Positions 1-9,202 of a stretch of DNA of 64,000 bases are shown here, piece after piece. This DNA comes from Gammaproteobacteria bacterium (GTDB lineage Bacteria; Pseudomonadota; Gammaproteobacteria; Pseudomonadales; Cellvibrionaceae), in contig SEBU01000001.1 of assembly GCA_004173475.1 (NCBI GenBank), forward strand, positions 1,426,001 to 1,490,000, read 5' to 3'. The number at the start of each line of letters is the position of its first letter. Position 1 is the stretch's first letter. Below the pieces are notes generated by a model. That model was not told the origin of the DNA and searched no databases. It worked only from the letters and a program-made list of their open reading frames with translations. Position numbers and translations under genes: made by a program.

Positions 1-1201
1 CCATATAGCAGGCTTCAGGAGCATTAACTTTTGTATAAACAGATTCATAAGTTAAGCTTTCAGAGGCACGTTGATTTATCACATCAACCAAATTGGCCTT
101 GGTAGCCATTGGTGAAATATTTTTGTCAGCCCATTCTTTTGGTGAGAATTTACTGTAGTTATTGGACACCCACAGCAAGGATTCTTCTAAATTAGCATCT
201 GGAACGAGGAGGCCAGTAAATTCATTAATGCATGATTTATCAACACCGATATTTTCACTAATACAAATCACTGGGATATTACAAAATATAGATTCAAACA
301 GGCTTCGATTACTACCTTCTTTGTAGGACAGTAAAATATTGCATTTACTCTTATTCAAATAGGTTGCCACCTCATTTCGCGGCAGAGAAAACTTCAAAGC
401 AATATTCTTTTCTATCCCCGCCTTTTTTATTAGTCCTTCGACTAATTCATTATCTCCACCCCATGAAGCGCAGACCAGGCAAGCTTTATAATCGGCAGCT
501 CCGCGCTCAACAATATTCTTGATAGCGGTGATATATCTATAAACCCTCTTGATGGGGTTATTGTTTGCAATGTAAATAGAATCAAATTCTTTTTCGACAG
601 CCTGAGGTTTGAAATCTCCTTGGGGAACCCAGCATCCGGAACCGAATCTAACAGGAATGAATGTATCTGCGAAACAATTCATTAAAATGCGATCTTGCTG
701 TTCACTAGATTCAATCACAATGTTGCCAGCCTTTCCTACCCAGCCCAAAATATCCGCGTCTGCATAACCAGACCAGCTTGGCTCAAGCACCAAATGGAAA
801 TATTGAGTCAGTGCCGAAATGTCGATATTTTTTAAATAATAGGAAAAGGTGCGAGTAAATTTGACCAGTAAAATACCTTTAGAGCACTCCGAACCGTTAA
901 ATGATGGCCACTTCAATACTATTGTTCTATCACTTGCCTCGCCGATTTGTACATTGGACGTTATTTTTTCCTCAATGAGTGAATTATCCTGACTTAAAGC
1001 ATTTTTAACTACGGTCAAGGCAACTGAATTAAAATTGTAACGCAGCGATCTAAGACTTAAATCAAGACCAATGTTTTTAAAACCTAAAGTCCATAGAATA
1101 TTCGCCGCTACGGCCATTGAGTTGGAGACGAGGTTATTTAAATAGCTAAACCATATCTCGTTGGTTAGATATTTAAAAAAATATTTAGATGAAACACTCA
1201 A
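1..1201 (-). CDS. glycosyltransferase (GT4-like), 3' end outside window
   Basis: I read this frame directly on the minus strand; it is open from position 1201 to the window edge (about 400 codons), so the C-terminus is missing. The proposed start is TTG at 1201-1199, chosen because a strong GGAGG lies five bases upstream (1211-1207). The C-terminal half has the shape of a retaining GT-B enzyme: a nucleotide-sugar fold entry (residues EFDSIYIANNNPIKR), then an E-x7-E-like stretch (KEGSNRSLFESIFCNIPVI) that normally holds the donor sugar nucleotide. The first ~200 residues match nothing I recognise. It is the last visible gene of the minus-strand operon with the O-antigen-ligase-like gene 65 bases upstream, so it most likely adds a sugar to the exopolysaccharide repeat. 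The glycosyltransferase call is fairly safe; the substrate is unknown. Confidence 0.75.
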   Translation of the reverse strand, partial: MSVSSKYFFKYLTNEIWFSYLNNLVSNSMAVAANILWTLGFKNIGLDLSLRSLRYNFNSVALTVVKNALSQDNSLIEEKITSNVQIGEASDRTIVLKWPSFNGSECSKGILLVKFTRTFSYYLKNIDISALTQYFHLVLEPSWSGYADADILGWVGKAGNIVIESSEQQDRILMNCFADTFIPVRFGSGCWVPQGDFKPQAVEKEFDSIYIANNNPIKRVYRYITAIKNIVERGAADYKACLVCASWGGDNELVEGLIKKAGIEKNIALKFSLPRNEVATYLNKSKCNILLSYKEGSNRSLFESIFCNIPVICISENIGVDKSCINEFTGLLVPDANLEESLLWVSNNYSKFSPKEWADKNISPMATKANLVDVINQRASESLTYESVYTKVNAPEACYM

Positions 1202-1266
1202 ACTAACCTCCAATAATTCATCCTAGTTATTTGCCGCCTATAGATCAGTGTATGCATCAAAGCTTG

Positions 1267-2547
1267 CTAATTTTTCGCAAGCTCTTTGGGCTGGACTTTC
1301 ACTTTTAGGGTATTGCTTAACGCGCAAATAAACGCGAGATGAATCCATAAAAACGGATAATAAGATACTGTTACAAACTGACCGGCGATAAAGAAACCTA
1401 ACACACCATACCCCAAACCGGCAGCAATATTTCTTTCTAGCTCGCTCGCATTTTTATTACGACTTATTTTTATACTCACAATAAAACAATAAAATATTAG
1501 ACCGGAAAACAGAAAAACCGCTAAAAATCCTGCATCAGTGCCCACCTGTACAAAAATATTGTGGGGTAACTCTGCATGAGGAAATAGCATATCTTCAGAA
1601 TAATAAGTTTCGTAATAAGTACTAAAATTAAAGAATCCTACTCCAGCCCAAGGGTGATCCTGCATCATATCCCATCCATGCTGCCAATATAGAAGTCGTT
1701 GCTGCGAGGTTTTGTCGTCCCCCGAGTTCGAAAAGCGTGCCTTTTGTTCTTCAGGCACAAGATAAAATAATGCAGTACATAAAAGAACTACACCAATGAA
1801 TGCTTTGGGCCGAACAACACTTTTCCTAAATATAATGAGAAGCTCACAGACCAGTGCGATTTGAGCACCCCTACTGCTGGCGCCAAGAATCGTCATTATC
1901 GGCGCGACCCAGAAAACAATAAGCATCCACTTTTCCCAAGACGCGATTTTTGTTTTCAAACACTGAAACAAGAAAAAGGCTAGTGGAAATATCATCAGCA
2001 TTAAAATTGCCAGCTCACCGGAATTTTGAAAGTAACCTTCCGGGCCCATCAAGCCCCATCCCTGAAATGTAAATCCTCGCATCACCCAGGCTTTGGTAGT
2101 GCCTATAGCAATTTTTGCCGCTGCAAACACATAGATGATCAGGAAAATATAAAACCGTTCTTTTGTATTAACGATATTTATTATAAGGAAGTAAATTAAA
2201 AACCAGCCGAAGAAATCCATAAAATGCTTTTTGGCTACAGCTGGATATAACGCAAAAAAGATGGAAATCAGAATCGTGATGAAAAATAAAATGATGAGTT
2301 TATTGGCCGCGGAAGACACCCATTTAACACTAGGGTCCATAAAAGCTCCCGCCATGGAACCTAATAAAAAAATTTGTGCGTAGGGCAATATATTAATAGC
2401 GGGAATGATTGCCTGAGGCCTAACAAATTCAAAAAACAAATAGCAGCAAATCATCCAGAAAGAAAAATGTTGGCCTTTGAAACAAGCCCACAATGCCCCA
2501 AATTTAAATGCGTATAACTCGTCAATCTGCGGCAGATTTTTTTTCAT
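1267..2547 (-). CDS. O-antigen ligase / polymerase family membrane protein (Wzy_C)
   Basis: A 426-residue polytopic inner-membrane protein with about ten hydrophobic segments. The Wzy_C signature region is recognisable around residues 285-345: a large periplasmic loop with RLLYWQHGWDMMQDHPWAGVG followed by HAELPHNIFVQVGTDAGF. In this family the loop Arg and His residues handle undecaprenyl-linked glycan, either polymerising repeat units (Wzy) or transferring glycan to an acceptor (WaaL-like or protein O-glycosylation). In XrtA loci a member of this family is common and is usually taken as the polymerase or O-ligase. The gene starts 7 bases after the tyrosine phosphatase stop, so the two are co-transcribed. 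Which of the two reactions it performs cannot be told from sequence alone. Confidence 0.85.
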   Translation of the reverse strand: MKKNLPQIDELYAFKFGALWACFKGQHFSFWMICCYLFFEFVRPQAIIPAINILPYAQIFLLGSMAGAFMDPSVKWVSSAANKLIILFFITILISIFFALYPAVAKKHFMDFFGWFLIYFLIINIVNTKERFYIFLIIYVFAAAKIAIGTTKAWVMRGFTFQGWGLMGPEGYFQNSGELAILMLMIFPLAFFLFQCLKTKIASWEKWMLIVFWVAPIMTILGASSRGAQIALVCELLIIFRKSVVRPKAFIGVVLLCTALFYLVPEEQKARFSNSGDDKTSQQRLLYWQHGWDMMQDHPWAGVGFFNFSTYYETYYSEDMLFPHAELPHNIFVQVGTDAGFLAVFLFSGLIFYCFIVSIKISRNKNASELERNIAAGLGYGVLGFFIAGQFVTVSYYPFLWIHLAFICALSNTLKVKVQPKELAKN

Positions 2548-2554
2548 AAAGCGT

Positions 2555-3106
2555 CTATTTGATTTTTGCAGCTAGGGCCTTGGCAGATTGTTTCACCAGT
2601 GACGAGCATGAATTAAAAAAATCGCTGTTAGTATTGTAAGGATCATGCAAATACACAGTGGGATTATCCAACCATAACCCGGCCAAGGTTACAGGGACTT
2701 GACCACGGTAGAGCAATTGTAATTTTTTAACATGCGTAGGCTCCATTCCGATGAGGAGATCGCCGTCACTTGGAGAGTACTCATTAATGTGCCTGGTTCG
2801 GTGGGCATTCAAATCAATCATATGTTCGGCAGCATATTTTATCGCACGCGGATCGGCGGGGTCTCCGCCGCGAGTATCAAGGCCAAACGATTCAGCAACA
2901 ACACCGTGATCTTTTGCAAAAGCCTCTCCCAGAGGACTACGACAAATATTTCCAGAACAGACGAAAATCAGACGTTTAACATTATGTAATTCAATTTGTT
3001 CGCATTTTTTATAAACGCCAAACAAATGCTTCGCCTCCGCGATAGCGGAATGCATTAAGCCCCTTCGCGACCCGAAGCGATTCTTTACATAAATTTGAAA
3101 CGACAC
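2555..3106 (-). CDS. low molecular weight protein-tyrosine phosphatase (Wzb-like)
   Basis: A 183-residue protein whose phosphatase fold begins near residue 45. The P-loop is C-S-G-N-I-C-R-S with nucleophile Cys50 and Arg56, and the general-acid loop is the DPYN motif near residue 155. These are the catalytic elements of LMW-PTPs such as Wzb/Etp, which dephosphorylate tyrosine autokinases that control capsule and EPS chain length. The family is usually about 140-160 residues; the extra N-terminal ~43 residues here are basic and unassigned, and a later in-frame ATG (Met18) exists. Its expected partner, a BY-kinase, is in this window only as a homologue lacking the P-loop lysine (13202-13975). 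Co-operonic with the glycosyltransferase upstream (56-base gap) and the ligase downstream. Confidence 0.9.
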   Translation of the reverse strand: MSFQIYVKNRFGSRRGLMHSAIAEAKHLFGVYKKCEQIELHNVKRLIFVCSGNICRSPLGEAFAKDHGVVAESFGLDTRGGDPADPRAIKYAAEHMIDLNAHRTRHINEYSPSDGDLLIGMEPTHVKKLQLLYRGQVPVTLAGLWLDNPTVYLHDPYNTNSDFFNSCSSLVKQSAKALAAKIK

Positions 3107-3162
3107 CAGAAACGCCCCTGTACCTTTTAATGAAAGTTAGTATTAACCGATTAACTACCCTA

Positions 3163-4290
3163 TTAACCCAATATGTTCACATATGCTTTTTTATAGGTGT
3201 CTAACATTGCCGCAAAGGAAAAAACCGATTCTACATGTTTTCTTCCGCAGCCAGCCAGTTCGTCTGATAAATGCTTGTTTTCAATAAGCATTTTCAAACC
3301 CATCGCGAGCGCTTGAGGTTCGTTTACCGACACCAGCAGGCCTGTCTTCTGATGTTCAATTATTTCTTCCGGGCCACCGCAGCGAGTAACAACAACCGGT
3401 AGGCCTGTCGCCATGGCTTCAATAGTCGCAATTGAAAACCCTTCTGACGAGGACGAAAGGGCAAAATAGTCTAACTGGCCAAGGAACTCAGCTGTGTTGT
3501 CATAAAAGCCGATGAAATGTACGTTATCCTCGATTCCATACTCTTGAATTAATTCCTGCAACATCGCCATCAAGTCAGGCTTTTGATGACCGGCTACAAT
3601 AAAATGCAACTCGCGTCTCAAATCGCCCTCTTTTAAAAGCATGCTGGCGGCACGAATCAATACATCATAACTTTTAGCGGGTCGCACGTTACCTAGGCTA
3701 CCGATAAGAATTGCATCACTGGTAATTCCCAGTCGTGTCCGTAGGGCCTGAGTGTTAATTTTCCCGTAGCGGGATTCTTCTATTCCGTTGTAGATAACCT
3801 GTATGTCTTTTTGCCTGAACAACTTGCGGGCAGCAATATAAGAAGCCAGATCGCGGCTCACCGCAACGAGCCTGGTCACGCCCAGTTTCATAATGCGATT
3901 TTTGATGGCAACAAAACGTTCATTGGGGTTTACATCGACCCTACCATGGAGGGTTGCAATCACCGGAATCCTAGCCACCAGCGCAAGTATTGAATAGGTG
4001 AGAGTTGAGCCTAGCAAGTGCGCATGGACCAAACGGGTATTGTGCCGACGAATGACCTTAAGCAGATCGAAGTAATAGGGAATTGATAAGAAGCCATGGG
4101 GTTTGAGAATTTGATAATCAATGCGCCGTCGCTTCAACTGATCTTCTACCCAACCCGGCCCCTTGATAACCGCATAATTTTTATAGCCATCGATTTGCAA
4201 TTTCTCGACCAAATCAAGGAAAACCGTCTCAGCGCCACCTGGCCCTGTAGTATCTATCGCGTGCAGGATACTTTTATGACTAACAGACAT
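3163..4290 (-). CDS. glycosyltransferase family 4 (GT-B fold)
   Basis: A 375-residue cytosolic or membrane-associated glycosyltransferase. The N-terminal domain opens with ILHAIDTTGPGGAETVFLDL, the glycine-rich acceptor-side loop typical of GT4 enzymes. The C-terminal donor domain has the GSLGNVRPAKSYDVLIRA region and the E-x7-E motif (SSEGFSIATIEAMATGLPVV) around residue 285. These enzymes transfer a sugar from a nucleotide donor to a lipid-linked oligosaccharide with retention. First gene of the left minus-strand operon, reading from the divergent intergenic region at 4291-4553. It is full length for the family. Acceptor and donor are not predictable here. Confidence 0.88.
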   Translation of the reverse strand: MSVSHKSILHAIDTTGPGGAETVFLDLVEKLQIDGYKNYAVIKGPGWVEDQLKRRRIDYQILKPHGFLSIPYYFDLLKVIRRHNTRLVHAHLLGSTLTYSILALVARIPVIATLHGRVDVNPNERFVAIKNRIMKLGVTRLVAVSRDLASYIAARKLFRQKDIQVIYNGIEESRYGKINTQALRTRLGITSDAILIGSLGNVRPAKSYDVLIRAASMLLKEGDLRRELHFIVAGHQKPDLMAMLQELIQEYGIEDNVHFIGFYDNTAEFLGQLDYFALSSSSEGFSIATIEAMATGLPVVVTRCGGPEEIIEHQKTGLLVSVNEPQALAMGLKMLIENKHLSDELAGCGRKHVESVFSFAAMLDTYKKAYVNILG

Positions 4291-4405
4291 TCACAATTCC
4301 CTAATTTGTAGCGACCAATACCGGCTCAACCATACCACAGCTTGATACATCGCGCGTCAACGAAGGCGCACAGAACAGCTACGCATTCTAACTGAAATTT
4401 GTTCA

Positions 4406-4421
4406 TTGATAGGGGTATCAA
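4406..4421. promoter_or_regulatory. inverted repeat in a divergent promoter region
   Basis: TTGATA-GGGG-TATCAA is a perfect 6-4-6 inverted repeat lying about 115 bases upstream of the minus-strand glycosyltransferase start and about 130 bases upstream of the plus-strand ATP-grasp start. The 263-base gap must hold promoters for both operons. The repeat could be an operator shared by them; no regulator can be named. A short repeat of this size can also occur by chance. Confidence 0.3.
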
Positions 4422-4553
4422 ACTGTAAAATTTGCGCGTTTTTGTAGGTTCGCACAGGCATGCACATAGACTGAAAACTAATACTCAGATCAAGCTGTAT
4501 CAGCTATTATTGCACCTTCGTAGCCCATCCCAAGAACCAGCCAAGCAGGGAAT

Positions 4554-5723
4554 ATGACCCATCACATTTTAGTTCTTGATGCAGGACAACGTAGTGCACT
4601 AGCGGTAACGCGATCCCTGGGCAGACTTCCAAACGTCCTGATCAGTACGGCGGACGCGACTCCGCAAGCACTGGCAGGCTGCTCCGCGTTTTCAAACATA
4701 TATCTCGTAAGCCCAAACCCTGTCGAAGCACCGGAAGCCTATGTCACCTGGATTAAAAACCTAACATCCAAAATAGAGTTTGCGTTGGTACTGCCAGTCA
4801 CTGAAGTAACCAGTCAGCTACTATTAATGAATGAAAAGCGTCTGCCTGATGTGCGCCTGGCTTTTACGTCCTACGAAAATGTCATGCAAATTGCTGACAA
4901 GGGAAATTTGGTTAAGCTTGCAAAGCAATTGAGTATGCCGGTTCCAAAGTCAGACTGGTTTGCGAATTGGCAAGCCGTGGATGTAGAAACTATTAGCTAT
5001 CCATGCGTTATCAAGCCCTGTTTGTCGAAGATCTACACTGAAGGCGGATGGATAAGTACTTGCGTGAGCATTCTCCACAACAAAGCAGATCTTGAAAAAA
5101 CGCTAACATCGTCGCCCTATTTAAAGACCTCGCCCTTCATGATCCAGGAGTTTATTCCGGGGTCAGGTGCTGGAATATTTTGTTTATTTGAACAAGGTAA
5201 GCCCGTGGTGTTCTTTGCACACAAGCGATTGCGGGAAAAACCTCCACAGGGCGGTGTGAGTGTCTTGAGTGAAAGTGTCGTACCCACCCCTAACCTGCGA
5301 GTATCCGCTGAAAAACTATTATCAGGTGCTAATTGGCACGGAGTGGCCATGGTTGAATTTCGCGTCGCAGAAGATGGCACAGCTTATCTAATGGAAGTGA
5401 ATACCAGGTTTTGGGGGTCGCTGCAGCTGGCTATTGATTCAGGCGTAGATTTCCCCGCGCTCATGGTTAGCAACGAACTCGGTCTCGGCCTTAGCGCACC
5501 TGAAGACTATAAAGTCGGCCAGCGATTGCGCTGGCTTCTTGGTGACCTTGATAGCCTATATATTTATTTAAAGTCGAATTATTCCAAGCGGCAAAAGCTG
5601 TTGCGGTGTTTGCAGTTTTGCATTCCGGATTTTTTACATACGCACCATGAAATCAATCGCTTCAATGACTTGAAGCCAGCGCTGTTTGAGTTTAAACAGT
5701 ATGCAAAACAATTTTTGCGATAA
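4554..5723 (+). CDS. ATP-grasp family carboxylate-amine ligase-like protein
   Basis: A 389-residue protein with the three-part ATP-grasp layout: an N-terminal Rossmann-like pre-ATP domain (starting HHILVLDAGQRSALAVTRSLG), a middle ATP-binding part (PCVIKPCLSK, then FMIQEFIPGSGAG) and a C-terminal metal-binding part with EFRVAEDGTAYLMEVNTRFWGS, whose E and N residues bind Mg-ATP. Family members join a carboxylate to an amine or thiol through an acyl-phosphate. Proteins of this type sit next to polysaccharide deacetylases in many XrtA-type EPS loci, so a role in putting an amino-acid or acyl group on the glycan is plausible but unproven. First gene of a four-gene plus-strand operon ending with the FemAB-like protein. 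Confidence 0.85.
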   Translation: MTHHILVLDAGQRSALAVTRSLGRLPNVLISTADATPQALAGCSAFSNIYLVSPNPVEAPEAYVTWIKNLTSKIEFALVLPVTEVTSQLLLMNEKRLPDVRLAFTSYENVMQIADKGNLVKLAKQLSMPVPKSDWFANWQAVDVETISYPCVIKPCLSKIYTEGGWISTCVSILHNKADLEKTLTSSPYLKTSPFMIQEFIPGSGAGIFCLFEQGKPVVFFAHKRLREKPPQGGVSVLSESVVPTPNLRVSAEKLLSGANWHGVAMVEFRVAEDGTAYLMEVNTRFWGSLQLAIDSGVDFPALMVSNELGLGLSAPEDYKVGQRLRWLLGDLDSLYIYLKSNYSKRQKLLRCLQFCIPDFLHTHHEINRFNDLKPALFEFKQYAKQFLR

Positions 5724-5771
5724 TATTTCGATAGATGAATAGATACTTTTGTAAATATTTGGATAGATGCG

Positions 5772-6782
5772 ATGGCAAATAAATTAAAACCGTTACTCAA
5801 AGCTGCCGCAACGGGGCTTGCGGATCAATTCGGCCCCCATAAAAGTCGCAGTACTAATCCAAAACTTTGGGTATTGATGTATCACAGAATTCTTCCTAAG
5901 GAAGATGAGCGCTTTAATCTTGAAGAGCCCGGGATGATTGTTACCCCTGATACCTTCGCAATGCATATGAATGATATAAAACGTCATTTCGATGTCATCT
6001 CTTTAAGTGATTGGGTAAATCTCAAACAACAAGAATTACCTTTACCAAAAAAGGCGTGCGCTGTTACGTTTGACGATGGATGGGCCGACAACTACGAATA
6101 CGCATTACCTGTATTAAAAGCAACCAATACGCCCGCGACATTATTTGCGGTGGCAGAAAAAATCGGTACAAACTTTCAATTCTGGCCCAACAGTGTCCTG
6201 GCACTTTTGCTAAACGGATTTACCACTGAGCTAAATCGCCATCCACTTTTCGCTAAGGTAAGCTCGCAGCCACCTGTGGAGGGACCGATTGATCGTGAGT
6301 ACGCGGCAGCTTATATCCATCAGCTTAAATCCTTTTCAGACGATGCGATTTTTTCCGCGCTTCACGATATCCGCAGTGCTGATTTGCTCGCAGGGCAACT
6401 TCCGAACGCACTTATGACATGGGAGCAACTAAACGCAATGCATGCCTCTGGCTTAGTAGTAATTGGCTCACATACATGCAACCATATGCGCCTATCTGTT
6501 GATTTGAATGCCCAACAGATGCAATATGAGATCGAAAATAGCAAAAGAATTTTAGACGAACGGCTAGGAGCTCCTGCAGATTTGTTTTGCTTTCCAAATG
6601 GCGATTACAACGAAGCAGCATTACACTTAGTAACGAAAACTTATAAAGCCGCAGTAACCACCCAACGGGGCATCAACGACGCAAACAAATGCGATCCCCA
6701 CGAATTAACAAGAATCGGTATACACGAAGAAGTTAGCAATAGCCCTCGCCTTTTTGGCGCCCGTTTATCAGGCTGGCTTTAA
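5772..6782 (+). CDS. polysaccharide deacetylase (NodB/CE4 family)
   Basis: A 336-residue protein of carbohydrate esterase family 4. NodB motif 1 is AVTFDDGWADNYEYALPVL (the DD pair gives the base and a metal ligand), and motif 2 is IGSHTCNHMRLS, with the two His metal ligands. The VMYHRI start of the domain and the late FCFPNGDYN segment also fit. There is no signal peptide, so it probably acts on cytosolic or lipid-linked precursors, or on the inner face of the membrane. About 80 residues are inserted between motifs 1 and 2 (residues ~125-215), as in the long subgroup found in EPS loci. The next gene encodes a distant paralogue and the two lie in one operon. Confidence 0.88.
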   Translation: MANKLKPLLKAAATGLADQFGPHKSRSTNPKLWVLMYHRILPKEDERFNLEEPGMIVTPDTFAMHMNDIKRHFDVISLSDWVNLKQQELPLPKKACAVTFDDGWADNYEYALPVLKATNTPATLFAVAEKIGTNFQFWPNSVLALLLNGFTTELNRHPLFAKVSSQPPVEGPIDREYAAAYIHQLKSFSDDAIFSALHDIRSADLLAGQLPNALMTWEQLNAMHASGLVVIGSHTCNHMRLSVDLNAQQMQYEIENSKRILDERLGAPADLFCFPNGDYNEAALHLVTKTYKAAVTTQRGINDANKCDPHELTRIGIHEEVSNSPRLFGARLSGWL

Positions 6783-6798
6783 CAGTAGAGTTCCGCTT

Positions 6799-7815
6799 AT
6801 GGAATTAACAATGGATAAAATAATTAAAAAAGCCGTTGAATTCAAACCGCTTACGTTTATGGCCAATCAGTTGATTGGTCATTACGTTACTATTTTCATG
6901 ATTCACAGACCACTCTCAAAAGAAAATAACTATCAAGGCCTAAACCCTCAGCTGTTGGATGAATGCCTAACCTACGCCAAACAACTTGGGTTTGTATTCG
7001 CCTCAATTGATGAAATATGGAATGACGCGCTCAATGGCGTAAAGGCCCAACGCCCAACACTTTGCTTTACAATTGACGATGGATTTGAAGATCAACTTAC
7101 AGATCTAGTTCCGGTGTTACTGAAGCACAATGCAAAACCGACTCTCTACGTTTTGGTGGATTTTGTAGATAATTTGAATTGGCCATGGGATTACAAGCTA
7201 ATATATCTCATCAACAAAACCAATATTGCTCAATTAAAGTTTACGCACCGCGATCAGGAATTCACTTTTAATCTTTCGACACCTGAAGAAAAAATTATTA
7301 GTCGTAGAGCCTTGGTGCGATACATGAAATATCTTCCACAAGCTGATTTCAAAATGCTTATGGATGAAATTACCGAAAAACTTCAAGTCGCGTTGCCCAC
7401 TAAAATTCCGGAACCTTATGTAGCGGCAAAATGGGATGACTTGCGTGAATATGAAAAAAAGGGGTTAAGAATTGGCTCGCACGCGTGCTCACATCGGGTG
7501 TTCAATTCGCTCTCGCTCGAAGAGGTAAACGAGGAACTCGTCCGCGCTAAAACAAGACTGGCGGAAGAACTGCAATCTCCTTCAAACATATTTTGTTATC
7601 CCTCGGGTACATCACTGGATTATTCCAGCGAGCACGCACCTCTATTGAAAGAGCTGGGATATTCAGGGGCGGTTAGTGCTACACCTGGAAATACAAATTA
7701 TGAATTTATAAAGAATGATCCTTATAATATCAGACGACATAGTTTCCCTGGCAGCCTTGATCGTTTTATACGTTATGCGTCCTGGTTCGAAGCCATGCGA
7801 AGTAAATTGAAATAA
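6799..7815 (+). CDS. second polysaccharide deacetylase (NodB/CE4 family)
   Basis: About 338 residues. The open frame extends upstream into the preceding gene, but the ATG at 6799 (or the one at 6811) fits better because it avoids overlap; neither has a clear ribosome site. NodB motif 1 is LCFTIDDGFEDQL and motif 2 is IGSHACSHRVFN, so both metal-ligand sets are present. It shares layout with the preceding gene (VMYHRI there, FMIHRP here; late FCYPSG), so the pair probably arose by duplication and then diverged strongly. Two tandem deacetylases suggest two different N-acetyl positions or sugars are trimmed. No signal peptide is visible. Confidence 0.85.
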   Translation: MELTMDKIIKKAVEFKPLTFMANQLIGHYVTIFMIHRPLSKENNYQGLNPQLLDECLTYAKQLGFVFASIDEIWNDALNGVKAQRPTLCFTIDDGFEDQLTDLVPVLLKHNAKPTLYVLVDFVDNLNWPWDYKLIYLINKTNIAQLKFTHRDQEFTFNLSTPEEKIISRRALVRYMKYLPQADFKMLMDEITEKLQVALPTKIPEPYVAAKWDDLREYEKKGLRIGSHACSHRVFNSLSLEEVNEELVRAKTRLAEELQSPSNIFCYPSGTSLDYSSEHAPLLKELGYSGAVSATPGNTNYEFIKNDPYNIRRHSFPGSLDRFIRYASWFEAMRSKLK

Positions 7816-7841
7816 TTCAAACGACTTTCTAGAAATGATTT

Positions 7842-9158
7842 ATGGCTGATGATCTCTATCTACTTCAAGAACAACTAAAAACTGCGAAAAACCTCAAAGG
7901 TGAAACATCTCGCCAATTTAAAAGTATTGAGAAAGGATCAGCGAACTATCAAAACTTGCTCTTAAAGATGCAAGATATTTCAGCCCAGATCAAAACGATA
8001 GAAGCGCAACTAAAGTCACTCGAAGCAAATACGAAATCTCTTTCCGAAAACGACCCTACTCCTCTCAATTCATCAGTTTTATTAAAACCACCCTTTTACC
8101 TCATTGATGAAAACAAGTGCTGGGGAAAAGATTTTTCCTGCAAAACTCTTACAGATGATCAGATTTTTTCCTGGGATAAATTTGTCAAGCAGCATCATGC
8201 ACCCGGTTATCACAATAGCGCCTGGTTTGCGCTAATTAAAAAAAGTTTTGGGCATGACACACGCATTCTTGTCGCTGAGGACGAGCAGGGAAACGTTCTT
8301 GGTGGATTACCTTTGACTTTCTTTTCCAGCAAATTATTCGGTAAATTTGCCATTTCAATTCCATACGTCAATTACGGCGGAGTTGTTAGTCATTACTTTG
8401 ATATTGCTCAAGCATTAATTCAGGCAGCTCAGGAAATTCGCGCAAAGGAAAACTTGTCTCACGTTGAAATTCGCACTATGCAAGCTGGTTTGGCAAAAAA
8501 CTCGCTTGATAAAAAAGTGTCTATGGTTTTGCAACTACCCAATACCGATGAAGAGCTCGACAAAGAGCTCGGCGCAAAAGTGCGTGCGCAATATAAAAAA
8601 GCAGAGAGTTATTTTCCAAGCGTTAAATTTGGAAAATTGGAGTTACTCGATGATTTCTACAAAGTTTTCGCACGTAACATGCGCGATCTCGGTACACCTG
8701 TGTACAGTAGAATCTGGTTTGAAAATATTCTAAAAGAAGAAGAAATCAAATCAACGCTGATTGTGGTTTATATGGAAAACAAACCTGTATCAACTGGGTT
8801 TTTAGTTGGGGGCCATAATATTTTGGAAATTCCCTGGGCATCAACTATCCAAAGTGCAAACGCAAAAAATGCCAATATGTGGATGTATCGACAAATACTT
8901 TCGTTCGCCATCAACGAGGGGTACCAATATTTTGATTTTGGCAGGTCAACGCTAGGGGCAGGAACTTACAAGTTTAAGAAACAATGGGGTGCGCTAGCTT
9001 ATGCGCATCATTGGTACTATATGTTGCCGGAGGGGGAAACAAAACCTGAATTAAACCCGGATAATCCAAAATATAAACTCGTTATTTTTCTTTGGAAATT
9101 AATGCCTGTCTGGTTAACGAAGATAATCGGCCCGCAAATCATTAAACATATTCCGTAG
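7842..9158 (+). CDS. FemAB-like acyltransferase, XrtA/PEP-CTERM-associated type
   Basis: A 438-residue protein. The first ~65 residues are Lys/Glu/Gln-rich and predicted to form a coiled coil; the rest is a double GNAT fold. Features matching the XrtA-associated FemAB family (TIGR03019 type) are the SKLFGKFAISIPYVNYGGVV segment and the C-terminal YFDFGRSTLGAGTYKFKKQWG. FemAB enzymes transfer amino acids from aminoacyl-tRNA to peptidoglycan precursors. The function of the EPS-linked branch is not established; amino-acyl transfer to a sugar amine exposed by the neighbouring deacetylases is a reasonable inference. Last gene of its operon; its stop codon lies in the loop of a long hairpin. Confidence 0.85.
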   Translation: MADDLYLLQEQLKTAKNLKGETSRQFKSIEKGSANYQNLLLKMQDISAQIKTIEAQLKSLEANTKSLSENDPTPLNSSVLLKPPFYLIDENKCWGKDFSCKTLTDDQIFSWDKFVKQHHAPGYHNSAWFALIKKSFGHDTRILVAEDEQGNVLGGLPLTFFSSKLFGKFAISIPYVNYGGVVSHYFDIAQALIQAAQEIRAKENLSHVEIRTMQAGLAKNSLDKKVSMVLQLPNTDEELDKELGAKVRAQYKKAESYFPSVKFGKLELLDDFYKVFARNMRDLGTPVYSRIWFENILKEEEIKSTLIVVYMENKPVSTGFLVGGHNILEIPWASTIQSANAKNANMWMYRQILSFAINEGYQYFDFGRSTLGAGTYKFKKQWGALAYAHHWYYMLPEGETKPELNPDNPKYKLVIFLWKLMPVWLTKIIGPQIIKHIP

Positions 9159-9176
9159 TGACGGAACATGTTTAAT
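9141..9176. terminator. hairpin between convergent operons
   Basis: A 15-base stem (9141-9155 with 9162-9176, 14 of 15 positions paired) encloses a 6-base loop that contains the stop codon of the FemAB-like gene. It lies between convergent genes (the TPR lipoprotein ends at 9203). There is no immediate long T tract on either side, only short ones, so it may act as a bidirectional attenuator or mRNA 3'-end protector rather than a classic terminator. Confidence 0.55.
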
Positions 9177-9202
9177 GCTAACAATGCATTTTACAAAGAT
9201 TT

